A stretch of 64,000 bases of DNA from assembly GCF_030915445.1 (NCBI RefSeq), contig NZ_CP133264.1:5675208-5739207 (forward strand). Direction: 5' to 3'. Shown here one piece after another: positions 25,632-34,300 of the stretch (its first letter is position 1; each line of letters opens with the position of its first letter). The notes under the pieces were generated by a model. That model was not told where the DNA came from and searched no databases. It was given only the letters and a program-made list of their open reading frames with translations. A program made the position numbers and the translations under genes. The DNA comes from Clostridium sp. OS1-26 (lineage in GTDB: Bacteria > Bacillota > Clostridia > Clostridiales > Clostridiaceae).

Positions 25632-26795
25632 TAGTAAAGTTGAATATACAAACTCTGAAAATCTCACCAAATCATCTTCCTTATCAAAAGTTCCCTGTGC
25701 CCTAGATGCATTTCCTCCGCCTTTTCCATTAAATTCTTTTATGTTTTCTTTGAATATCTTTCCACAGTTAACGTCTTTATCTGTTTTATTTAAAAATAGT
25801 ATTTTATTGTCTCTTAAAGACGCAAGTATTATTATGTATCTTTTCATACTAAGTTCTGAAGCTATCAGTTGTATGTCATCAAAATCTTTATTATCGTACT
25901 TTCTAAAAACCACCTGAGTTTTTTCATTTTCAATTATATTTTCTGCTTCAACTTCTGCAAGATTTTTTTTCAACTTCCCTAATTCTTTTCTCAAATTATC
26001 AAGCTCTATACACTGACTTTCAATTCTTTCAATGATATCATCTTCTTTTGCAGAAAAACTCCTAATAAGCTTAGTCACAATATCATGTTTGTTTTCAAAA
26101 TCCTTTAAAGCCCTTTTTCCGCATTTAAAATATATTCTTGTCATTCCCTTGTATTTTTCAGTTTTTATAATTTTAACAATACCAATCTCACCAGTTTTAA
26201 ATACATGAGTTCCACAACAAGCACAGCAATCCATGTCCTTTGCTTCTACAACTCTTATGTCCTCATCAACATTTATTTGTTTTCTTAGAGGAAACTTTTC
26301 GCATTCATCTTTTGAAACCACATACGTGTTAAATGATTCATTTAAATATATGTACTGGTTAACTTCATCTTCTATTTTATTTACCATTTGCTCATCAATC
26401 TCATTCATATCAATGTCAATAGTTACATAATCAACACCTAAATGAAATCCTTTATTATTTCCACCATATAATTTTAAAATAGCCCCTGATAGCAGATGCT
26501 CTCCAGAATGCTGCTGCATATGGTCAAAACGTCTATCAAAATCAATTTTACATGATGCAATTTTTCCCTCTGGAACCTTTTCTACTTCATGGTAAATAGT
26601 TCCACTATTTTCAAATACATATGTAACTTTTACTCCATTAATTTCACCAGTATCAGAAGGCTGGCCACCTCCTTCAGGATAAAAAATTGTTTTATCTAAA
26701 ATCACTAAAATTTTATTGTCCTCATTAATTATATCGACAATTTCCGCCTGACATTCCTTTAAATAAGGATCATTATAAAATAGTTTTTCTGTCAA
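25629..26795 (-). CDS. Alanyl-tRNA editing protein, AlaX/DHHA1 type
   Basis: A 388-aa free-standing editing enzyme resembling the editing half and C-Ala domain of AlaRS. The first zinc half-site is HMQQHSGEHLL (HxxxH), the second CCACCGTHV (CxxxH type). A coiled-coil (about 245-285) leads to a C-terminal DHHA1 domain ending GKGGGNASRAQG. Family members hydrolyse Ser- or Gly-tRNA(Ala). The TTG at 26795 is preferred because AGGGGAG is 8 bases upstream; the first TTG at 26804 directly touches the site. Confidence 0.9.
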   Translation of the reverse strand: MTEKLFYNDPYLKECQAEIVDIINEDNKILVILDKTIFYPEGGGQPSDTGEINGVKVTYVFENSGTIYHEVEKVPEGKIASCKIDFDRRFDHMQQHSGEHLLSGAILKLYGGNNKGFHLGVDYVTIDIDMNEIDEQMVNKIEDEVNQYIYLNESFNTYVVSKDECEKFPLRKQINVDEDIRVVEAKDMDCCACCGTHVFKTGEIGIVKIIKTEKYKGMTRIYFKCGKRALKDFENKHDIVTKLIRSFSAKEDDIIERIESQCIELDNLRKELGKLKKNLAEVEAENIIENEKTQVVFRKYDNKDFDDIQLIASELSMKRYIIILASLRDNKILFLNKTDKDVNCGKIFKENIKEFNGKGGGNASRAQGTFDKEDDLVRFSEFVYSTLL

Positions 26796-26893
26796 ATTAA
26801 ACAACTCCCCTCTGCATTATAAACAAATTTAATGTTATTATAGTTTTAATTTTCAAGCAATATTTTATCACCATATTCTATTTTACCACATAA

Positions 26894-27778
26894 TCACTTA
26901 CGATTCCAAAATAAACAAGAGGCAAACATCCCTATAATAACTACACCAAATATTGTTTCAAACATTACAAGAACACGAACCATAGTAGAGTTAGGAAGAA
27001 TGTCACCATAACCTAGTGTAGTAATAGTCACAGCACTGAAATACAAAAAATTCCACATTGGATATTTAAAGCTTCCATTAGCTACATTTTTTAATACTAA
27101 TGGGCTATCATCTATAAATGAAATGGAATTTTCCATAAGGTTTACAAAATAAAAATTTAAAGGATAAAAGCAGTCCTCTGATTTAAATAATTCCTCATGA
27201 ATAGTTGGATACCCTTTTACCCAAATTGTTATTGCAGCTAGTTTTTGTAAGCTTTTATTTTCTTCTTTATCATATATTATATAATTTTCATTATTATCTT
27301 TTTGAGATGTTCTATACAATGATATATTTAATTTATAGGTAGGAATTCTTCTATTTATAATTTGTTCTTCTGAACTTTCAATCTTCATATGCGTAATACC
27401 TTTTCCTTGAAGCAATAGATAATAATAGTTGGCCCAGTTTTCTCCTAAAGGCTCATCAAAAGCAAAAGAATACATATTTTTATCTTTATCAGTTCTAATC
27501 TTAACTATAGGTCTTTTATACTCTTCAGAAGCAATTAATTTACTTACAACATTATTAAAATCCTTATTGTAAATATTTATTTTCATTTTCTTCCTAAAGG
27601 CACTTATCTTTGTATTCATGTTAATGTCATTTTGAAATATAAAAAATTCTCCAGAAGACATATTGGCTATTTTCCAGTATGTTATTCCAAAAGCAATTAA
27701 AGTTAGTATGTACATTGCTCCTAATATCATTAAGAGGTTCTTTTTTCGCGTTTTATATATATATGTTACTAGTTTCAT
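26894..27778 (-). CDS. Two-TM potassium channel family protein
   Basis: A 294-aa membrane protein with one N-terminal helix (residues 15-35), a large extracytoplasmic region of about 190 residues (36-228), and a C-terminal pore module: FLYFSAVTITTLGYGDILP contains the K+ selectivity filter TTLGYGD, followed by the inner helix VLVMFETIFGVVIIGMFASC. The big loop between outer helix and pore is much longer than in KcsA-type channels and unlike a cytoplasmic RCK domain, so gating may respond to something outside. The loop family is not recognised. Confidence 0.82.
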   Translation of the reverse strand: MKLVTYIYKTRKKNLLMILGAMYILTLIAFGITYWKIANMSSGEFFIFQNDINMNTKISAFRKKMKINIYNKDFNNVVSKLIASEEYKRPIVKIRTDKDKNMYSFAFDEPLGENWANYYYLLLQGKGITHMKIESSEEQIINRRIPTYKLNISLYRTSQKDNNENYIIYDKEENKSLQKLAAITIWVKGYPTIHEELFKSEDCFYPLNFYFVNLMENSISFIDDSPLVLKNVANGSFKYPMWNFLYFSAVTITTLGYGDILPNSTMVRVLVMFETIFGVVIIGMFASCLFWNRK

Positions 27779-27895
27779 ATACTTCCACCTTTTATTTTTA
27801 CTTACTCTCTTTAATTAATTTTATTATAAGCTCAACTGTAGTATTCTTAACAAATTTATGCAATATAGATATTCAACACCTTACAAATAAAAAAA

Positions 27896-27917
27896 CCTTA
27901 TGCGTTAAAACATAAGG
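27896..27917 (-). terminator. Terminator of the 81-aa gene
   Basis: A perfect 7-bp stem CCTTATG / CATAAGG followed on the reverse strand by TTTTTTTATTT. Confidence 0.75.
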
Positions 27918-27964
27918 CTTTGAAATAAACTTTTGTACAATTACTTTAAATTGTATTATATTTA

Positions 27965-28210
27965 CTATAAATCATTAATAATTTTTCCTGCTATATAATC
28001 TGCATCTACTTTTTCATCAACATCAATTTCTATTACCTGACTTAATCCAGCTGCCTCGCCAGTAATATATACTATTTCGCCTGAATTTTCACCTACCTTC
28101 CTTACAACCATAGCCTTATCACCCTTTACAATTCTAGCCTTTTTACCTTTTTCAAGCTCAACCGTAAAGTTATTTGTAAACTCAATTTTTTGACCTATCT
28201 TATACTTCAT
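27965..28210 (-). CDS. Hypothetical protein, 81 aa
   Basis: An 81-aa protein (MKYKIGQKIEFTNNFTVELEKG...) that looks like a small beta-barrel: alternating strands with KGDKAMVVRK and GEIVYITGE, then an acidic tail (EIDVDEKVDADYIAGKIIND). No cysteine, signal or membrane segment. An SH3-like or KOW-like fold is conceivable but not recognised. An AAGGAGAT site precedes ATG 28210, and a terminator follows. Confidence 0.65.
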   Translation of the reverse strand: MKYKIGQKIEFTNNFTVELEKGKKARIVKGDKAMVVRKVGENSGEIVYITGEAAGLSQVIEIDVDEKVDADYIAGKIINDL

Positions 28211-28316
28211 CTAATTTCATCTCCTTGTTATAATATTCAATTCATTATGATATAATGTACTCCTTGAGCCTATAGCATTAATAGTTAGCATACCAACCAT
28301 TTAATTCAAATGTATT

Positions 28317-28742
28317 CTATCCGTTAATATTATTAACCATTTTCTTTAATACATTTTTAAATATCTCTATTTCCTCCTCTGATATACCTTTAGAGACATC
28401 CTCACTCATTCTTTCTCCAACAGGGAATAGCTTCTCCCTAAACTCTCTTCCCTTATCGGTAATCATTAAATTTACTGTCCTTCTATCATTAATATCTCTT
28501 TCTCTTTTTACAAATCCATCTCTTTCCATTCTATCAATTAGTCTTGCTGTAGTAGATGGCTTTATATCCATTTGATCTGCAAGTTCAATTTGATTAATAC
28601 TTTTATGTTTTCCCAGGTAATATAGCGCTGTCCATTGAACTCTTGTAATTCCTAATTCGCTTAATCTATCGTTAAATTCATCTGATATTTTTTTTGCTGC
28701 ATTGTTTGTTATAAATGCTATACATGTATCTAAGTCGAACAT
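28317..28742 (-). CDS. MarR family transcriptional regulator
   Basis: A 141-aa winged-helix regulator. The core has LGITRVQWTALYYLGKHKSINQIELADQMDIKPSTTARLIDRMERDGFVKRERD, here seen as the helix-turn-helix QIELADQMDIKPSTTARLID followed by the wing RDINDRRTVNLMITDKG. The D-x-R-R motif of the MarR wing is intact. Flanking dimerisation helices are present. It is not adjacent to an obvious target operon, so its ligand and genes are unknown. AGGAGG precedes ATG. Confidence 0.92.
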   Translation of the reverse strand: MFDLDTCIAFITNNAAKKISDEFNDRLSELGITRVQWTALYYLGKHKSINQIELADQMDIKPSTTARLIDRMERDGFVKRERDINDRRTVNLMITDKGREFREKLFPVGERMSEDVSKGISEEEIEIFKNVLKKMVNNING

Positions 28743-28830
28743 TTTTTCCTCCTGCTTATTTATCTACTTAATATTATTTTACTTATATGCAATACCATAA
28801 GCAACCTTTTTACAAAAACTCTTTTATTCT

Positions 28831-28964
28831 TATAAACAAAGTTCTTGGCATCAGATGGAGCTTTAACTCCAACTGATGCTTAGAAATCGTTATCCAGGGA
28901 CGTAACCGCTCTTTACTCCCACTTTGAAAATGTAGAGTATTAGAGCGGGTAGTCATCGGGTAAA
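28831..28964 (+). repeat. Intergenic repeat family A, copy 1
   Basis: A 134-bp element starting TATAAACAAAGTTCTTGGCA and ending GTCATCGGGTAAA. It contains GCATCAGATGGAG / CTCCAACTGATGC (hairpin) and ATCCAGGGACGTAACCGCTC. A near-identical copy lies at 41067-41200, and fragments at 6086, 42722 and 47283. It is not coding, although a chance open frame crosses it on the reverse strand. Confidence 0.8.
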
Positions 28965-29062
28965 TGTCTAAGCTCAATACTTGCTTTATGTAGATGTATA
29001 TATTTACACTACTAAAGACATATTTAAATACTTTCTTAGTAAATCTTATCAAAGAATCTTAT

Positions 29063-29115
29063 AAGAAATAAATTTAAGAGGTTAGCTCAGCGCTAACCTC
29101 TTAAATTTATTTCTT
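29063..29115. terminator. 24-bp perfect hairpin
   Basis: Perfect 24-bp arms (29063-29086 and 29092-29115) separated by 5 bases; the inner stem is GTTAGC / GCTAAC. It lies 65 bases past the dihydropyrimidinase stop, with T-rich flanks on both sides, and could stop transcription in both directions. Confidence 0.75.
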
Positions 29116-29180
29116 ACTTTATTCCAAACTATCCTTTGTGTAATTCAACTAAATTGGTTAATATAAAGGCATTTTGGCTA

Positions 29181-30566
29181 TTAAATTAATATAGGTGCTT
29201 TTCTTACAACAAATTTACCTGCACCTTCTTTACCAACGAATTGTCCATCTTTTGCAACAATGCTTCCTCTGCTTATTGTAACTACCGGAGCACCTTTCAA
29301 TTTAAATCCTTCATATGGTGTATAGTCTACATTTTCATGAAGCATTGGTTTTGTAGCTGTAATTTCAACCCTTGGATCAAACACAACTATATCAGCATCA
29401 CTTCCTACTGCTATTGTGCCTTTTTGTGGGTACATTCCATATACTTTTGCAGCATTAGTTGAAGTTACTTGTACAAACCTATTTAAGTCAAATTTTCCTT
29501 CTGCTACTCCATAAGTATACATTAATGACATTCTAAGCTCTACTCCTGGAGCTCCATTTGGAATTTGAGCAAAGAATTCCTTTCCCATTTCTTTTTGTTT
29601 CATGAAGAATGGGCAGTGGTCTGTAGCCACAAATTGTACTGTATTATCTTTTAATGCCTTCCACATAGTTGGCCAATTTTTCTTATCTCTTAATGGAGGT
29701 GACATTACATACTTAGCTCCATTAAAATCCGGCTCTCTATAGTTATCTTCTGATAATAATAGATATTGGGGACAAGTTTCTCCTATTATTGGATATCCTT
29801 CAGCTCTAGCACGTGCAATTTCAGAAACTGATGCTTCACAGCTATTGTGCACTATACAAAGAGGCGCATTAGCGATTTTAGCAAGCTTTATAGCTCTTCC
29901 AGCAGCCTCTCCTTCTGCTAAATCCGGGCGAGATAATGCATGATAGATAGGTTCTCCTTTTCCTTCTTCACGGAACTTTTTAGTAAGATAATCAATAACA
30001 TAGTAGTTTTCCGCATGAACACAAGCAAGTCCACCACTTTCATTTACTTTTATTAAAGTTCTTATTATTGTTCCATCATCTACTCTTAAACCATCATATG
30101 TCATAAACATCTTAAAGCTTGAGTATCCTTGTTTTATTATTTCAGGCATTTCATTTAAAATGTCGTCATTTAAATCTGTAACACTTATATGAATACCATA
30201 ATCAATAACCGCTTTACCATCTGCTTTTTCACGCCAAGTATCAGTAGCATCCTTTAATGTCTTACCATTTTGTTGTATAGCAAAATCAACTATAGTAGTT
30301 GTTCCCCCACAAGCTGCTGCTATTGTACCAGTTTTAAAGTCATCACTTGAGTAAGTTCCACCAAAGGGCATATCCATATGAGTATGTGGGTCTATTCCAC
30401 CTGGGAAAACATATTTGCCAGAAGCATCAACTACTTCTGCTCCTTCAGTACATAAATCTATTCCAATTTCTATAATTTTCTCATTTTTAATACCTAAGTC
30501 TGCTTTAAAAGTATCGGAAGCTGTTATTACAGTCCCATCTTTTATCACTAAATCAAATTTACTCAT
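29181..30566 (-). CDS. hydA: Dihydropyrimidinase
   Basis: A 461-aa amidohydrolase that opens the ring of dihydrouracil or dihydrothymine (also hydantoins). Metal ligands and active-site motifs are in order: GGIDPHTHMDMPF (HxH), the carboxylated-lysine segment SSFKMFMTYDGL, HAENY, IVHNSCEAS and the aspartate in FVATDHCPF. It is the last gene of the preT-preA-DUF1097-hydA operon, and acts directly on the product of PreTA. GGAGGGA precedes ATG. The symbol hydA is the usual one for this enzyme and is unrelated to hydrogenase hydA at 19501. Confidence 0.95.
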   Translation of the reverse strand: MSKFDLVIKDGTVITASDTFKADLGIKNEKIIEIGIDLCTEGAEVVDASGKYVFPGGIDPHTHMDMPFGGTYSSDDFKTGTIAAACGGTTTIVDFAIQQNGKTLKDATDTWREKADGKAVIDYGIHISVTDLNDDILNEMPEIIKQGYSSFKMFMTYDGLRVDDGTIIRTLIKVNESGGLACVHAENYYVIDYLTKKFREEGKGEPIYHALSRPDLAEGEAAGRAIKLAKIANAPLCIVHNSCEASVSEIARARAEGYPIIGETCPQYLLLSEDNYREPDFNGAKYVMSPPLRDKKNWPTMWKALKDNTVQFVATDHCPFFMKQKEMGKEFFAQIPNGAPGVELRMSLMYTYGVAEGKFDLNRFVQVTSTNAAKVYGMYPQKGTIAVGSDADIVVFDPRVEITATKPMLHENVDYTPYEGFKLKGAPVVTISRGSIVAKDGQFVGKEGAGKFVVRKAPILI

Positions 30567-30644
30567 TTATATTCCCTCCTAGAATATAGGATAAACATAT
30601 TAACTTAAATATTTATTTATTAAAATTCCTTAACATAATTTACA

Positions 30645-30688
30645 AATTCATCCATACAGGATAACTCTTTACCCCATATGGATGAATT
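30645..30688 (-). terminator. Hairpin between DUF1097 and dihydropyrimidinase genes
   Basis: A perfect 12-bp stem AATTCATCCATA (30645-30656) / TATGGATGAATT (30677-30688). The U-tract is weak, so it may partly attenuate transcription into the dihydropyrimidinase gene. Confidence 0.55.
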
Positions 30689-30703
30689 AAGTGAATTTAA
30701 CTC

Positions 30704-31207
30704 TTATGCTACTTTCGTATCATCATCTTTAGTTTTTTCTTTTTTATTTCTAGTGGTTAGCTTTACTATTATTTCTCCACCAACATCTGAAAGTAATCCT
30801 ACAACTGATCCCATCAAAAGTACTGATGCTGTGGTTAAATAAGAATTATTCAAAGCAAGCATACCAAAAGTTGTTGAACATCCAATATATACACCTGGTA
30901 TGAATGATAAAGGTTTCCATTTAGCTTGTGCAACTATTCCAAAGGAAATAACCCCTGTCATAATAGCCACTATATTGGGAAGGTGAAGAACATTTGAAAC
31001 TTCTACGCAAACTATAGCCCATAATACTCCAACCATGTTTGCCACTATCCCTTTTACCCATCCTTTGATAAAGCGCTCACCTGATGCATAATATGTTGTA
31101 GTTCCCATGAATCCTGCCCAAGTAGCAGCACCTATTGCTGCACTTACATTAGCCCATATCCATGCTAATATCCCCATGCTTATGGCGTTAGCTATTAAAG
31201 CATTCAT
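30704..31207 (-). CDS. DUF1097 membrane protein
   Basis: A 167-aa protein with about five membrane segments (e.g. ISMGILAWIWANVSAAIGAA, MVGVLWAIVCVEVSNVLHL). It contains the DUF1097 pattern ATWAGFMGTTTYYASGERF near residues 29-47. A basic tail (RNKKEKTKDDDTK) is cytoplasmic. It lies between preA and the dihydropyrimidinase gene in the same direction, so a transport role for uracil, thymine or a degradation product is plausible but unproven. AAGGGGAG precedes ATG. Confidence 0.85.
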   Translation of the reverse strand: MNALIANAISMGILAWIWANVSAAIGAATWAGFMGTTTYYASGERFIKGWVKGIVANMVGVLWAIVCVEVSNVLHLPNIVAIMTGVISFGIVAQAKWKPLSFIPGVYIGCSTTFGMLALNNSYLTTASVLLMGSVVGLLSDVGGEIIVKLTTRNKKEKTKDDDTKVA

Positions 31208-31252
31208 GAAATCTCCCCTTTGTGTCTCAATAATAAAAATTTTATATTTTTA

Positions 31253-32492
31253 CTAAAGAGCTATTTCTCTTTCTACTCCAAAATCTTTGAATTTTATTTC
31301 TCCTTTAATTATGCACTTTTCTATTGGACATACTAATGAACATAAATGACATCCTACACAGTTTTCTTGTTTAAGCGATGGTTTTCTAGTTTCTGAATCC
31401 CAAACTATAGCTTGGTGAGCTCCATCATAACATGAAACATAGCATCTTCCACATCCTACACATTTATCGTGATTGAAGTTTGGATATACTATATAATCTC
31501 TATCTAGGTTTTCAGCAGGTACAATATTATTAAGTGCACAACCTACTAAGTCTTGAAGTTTTTCAACTCCTTTTTCTTCCATATAGTATTGTATTCCACT
31601 TATCATATCTTCAACTATTCTGTATCCATATTGCATTATAGCTGTAGTAACTTGAACTGTTCCTGATCCAAGCATTATGAATTCAAGAGCATCTTCCCAA
31701 GTTTCTACTCCACCGATACCGCTTATAGGAATATTCTTAAGAGCTGGATCTTGTTTCATTTGAGTTATAAATCTTAAAGCTATTGGTTTAACAGCTTTTC
31801 CTGAGTATCCTGATATTGATGATTTACCATTTACTATTGGAAGACCTACTTTCTTGTCTAGGTCAACTCCAGTTATACATTTTATTGTGTTTATAGCGGC
31901 TATACCCGTAGCCCCACCTTCTATTGCAGCTCTTGCAGGCACTTCCATATTTCCTATGTTTGGAGTCATCTTTGCAAGTACTGGAAGATGAGTTCCTTTT
32001 CTTACTGCTTCTGAGTATTTTTTAACTAATTCTGGGTTTTGTCCAACGTCTGATCCCATTGCATGAGTTGTCATTTGCGGACATGAGAAATTACATTCTA
32101 TTATGTCTGCTCCTATTTCAGTAACTTGCTTGGCAAGTCTTGTCCATTCTTCTTCACTAGCTCCCATTATTGAAGCTATTAGAACCTTATTTGGATAATT
32201 TTCTTTAAGTTTTTTCATATCTCTTAGGTTTTCTTCAAGTGAATGTTCTGAAACCTGCTCCATATTTTTAAATCCTACAAAAGGAGTTTCCTTCTTTTCT
32301 TGTAGCATCAAAACGTGGTGAAACTTCTATCATTTTTTCTGAGTTTACAGTTTTAAATACTACTCCAGCCCAACCAGCTTCTAAAGCCTTAGCACACATA
32401 TCATAGTTGTTTCCAACTGGTGATGATGCTAAGAAAAATGGATTTTCACATTTTACTCCACAAAATTCTATCGAAAGATCTCTTTTTTTCAT
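31253..32492 (-). CDS. preA: Dihydropyrimidine dehydrogenase subunit PreA (apparent frameshift)
   Basis: The catalytic FMN subunit, about 412 aa when joined. The first part (ATG 32492, SIEFCGVKCENPFFLASSPVG) runs to RFDATRKEG near 32288. The rest continues one base later in another frame as ETPFVGFKNMEQVSEHSLEE and contains ECNFSCPQM (catalytic Cys), GIGGVETWEDA and two 4Fe-4S motifs, CVGCGRCYVSC and CVGCHLCSLVCP. One extra base in the AGAAAAGAAGG stretch would explain the split. The start overlaps the preT stop by one base (TAATG). It reduces uracil and thymine with PreT. Confidence 0.87.
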
Positions 32493-33747
32493 TATCTTAC
32501 ACCCTCCTTAGCTGATGCTGCTTCATCTAATCCTGGTTTTCCTTTTAAGAAAGCTTCTATTTTTTCTGCAGCTAATTTACCTGATGCAACAGCTTGTACA
32601 ACTGTCTTATCATCTTCAACTATATCTCCTGATGTAAATACATCTGTTGATTTAAGATCTGTAATTCCCTCAACATTCTCTGCTTCTTGTCCAACTGCAA
32701 ATATAATCATATCTGTGTCTAATTCCATTTTTGAAGCATCAAACATTCCTTCAGCTTTTAAAGCCGTAACTTTTCCGTCTTTTCCTATAATTTCTGCTGG
32801 TTTAAATCCTGTGAAGATTGGAATATTCAATGAGTTAACATATTCTTTTTCTTCAGAGCTAGCTGGCATTTTTTCAATTGTTCTTCTGTAAACAATCTTA
32901 ACATCTTCAGCACCAAGGAGTTTTGCTGTTGATGCGCAATCCATAGCAACATCTCCGCCACCAATAACGATTACATGATTTTCAACTTTAACATCGCCTT
33001 TAGTAGTTTTAGCTTGTGCTAAAAAGTCTACTCCATTTACAACTCCTTCTAAGTCTGAACCCTTAACATCTACAAGTTTTCCTTTTGCATTCCACATGCA
33101 ACTAAGAAAGCCTTATATCCTTCAGCTCTTAAGCTATCTATACTTAAATCTTTTCCTACTTTACAACCTGTTTTAAATTCAACACCTAATTCTTTTATAT
33201 AATCGATTTCATTTTCAACAACTTCTTGTGGTAATCTTTGAGGTGGTATTCCATAACTTAACCATCCACCTAAAATATCTTTTTCTTCAAAAACAGTAAC
33301 TTTATATCCTTTTAATGCTAAAGCTGCTGCTGCAGTAAGACCACTTGGTCCTGATCCAATTACTGCTACTTTTTCTTTATCCAATTCTACTTTGTCTAGA
33401 ACTTTCATATTTATGGATTGTTCGTAGTCAGTTAAATATCTTTGAAGTTCTCCAATTCTAATAGGCTTGTCTATTCCACATCTGCTGCAAGCTCCTTCGC
33501 AATATTTGTCGTAAGGACAAACCCTTGAACATACTGCTCCAAGAGGATTGTTTGTTCTTATAGTTTCAACTGCACCTTTTAAATTTCTAAAGCGAAGTGA
33601 ACGTATAAATTTAGCTGGATCTGTCTCTGCTGGACAAGCCTTACTACAAGGTGCATCATGACATAATAGACATCTTGCAGCTTCTTCAATCGCTAGCAGA
33701 GGTGTGAATGGTTTTTTTGTTTCTTCTAAGTACTTTCCGTTTTCCAT
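32492..33747 (-). CDS. preT: Dihydropyrimidine dehydrogenase subunit PreT (apparent frameshift)
   Basis: The NAD(P)H/FAD electron-input subunit, about 418 aa when joined. The N-terminal iron-sulfur region is CLLCHDAPCSKACPAETDP and CSRVCPYDKYCEGACSR; the FAD loop is IGSGPSGLTAAAALALKGY and the NAD loop VIGGGDVAMDCASTAKLLGA. The frame breaks near 33088-33100, after FLVACGM, and resumes one base out of step at WNAKGKLVDVKGSDLEG. A single missing base near GTTGCATGTGG fits. ATG 33747 with AAAGGGG is the chosen start. First gene of the pyrimidine operon. Confidence 0.85.
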
Positions 33748-34254
33748 TTCTATATTTTCCCCTTTCAAAATTATGTGTATTTTGAATTAAAGCGAATGAC
33801 TTATATCATTTTCTGCTTTATGTGAATATAATAACACCAATTTTTTAAATACACCATACCCTTTCTATATACATATTTTTTCTTTAAACGACATTTATTG
33901 TTTTTTCATTACGACATTTTTTTCATTTTTGAATATTCTTTATCTTTTTATGTTTTTTAAATAAATTCAAAAACACTTTAGCAAATTCTCAATATACATA
34001 TCTTTTTATTTTAAATTTAATGTTAATATTCTATTATTTTTCAAAAAATTCTTTACAAATATTTTGTAATTATTTCTGAATAATAATTAATTGAATTTAA
34101 TTTTTTTAATTATTTTTTCATAAAATAATCGATATATTTTAATTTTTTTAAATTTTATTTTTATCTATAAATAATTTTTATAAAAAATTATAATTCAATT
34201 GCATAATCTTTCACAATATTATGTGTAGGTTTATTATAATTTAAAAATATAAAA
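33748..34254. other. AT-rich region upstream of preT, no gene seen
   Basis: About 510 bases, over 80% A+T by eye, with no supported open frame. It must hold the preT promoter. No clear operator or riboswitch was recognised. Confidence 0.5.
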
Positions 34255-34290
34255 AAAAAGAAAATGTCATGTTTTAGACATTTTCTTTTT
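34255..34290 (-). terminator. Terminator of cysS
   Basis: A perfect 14-bp stem (AAAAAGAAAATGTC / GACATTTTCTTTTT) whose reverse-strand transcript ends in a run of U. It lies 10 bases past the cysS stop. Confidence 0.9.
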
Positions 34291-34300
34291 AATAAATACA

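Noticed and set aside
28810..29052. 80-codon open frame on the reverse strand
   Set aside because: It runs through the family A repeat, has no ribosome binding site and its product has no resemblance to a protein family; a related frame is not kept in copy 2.
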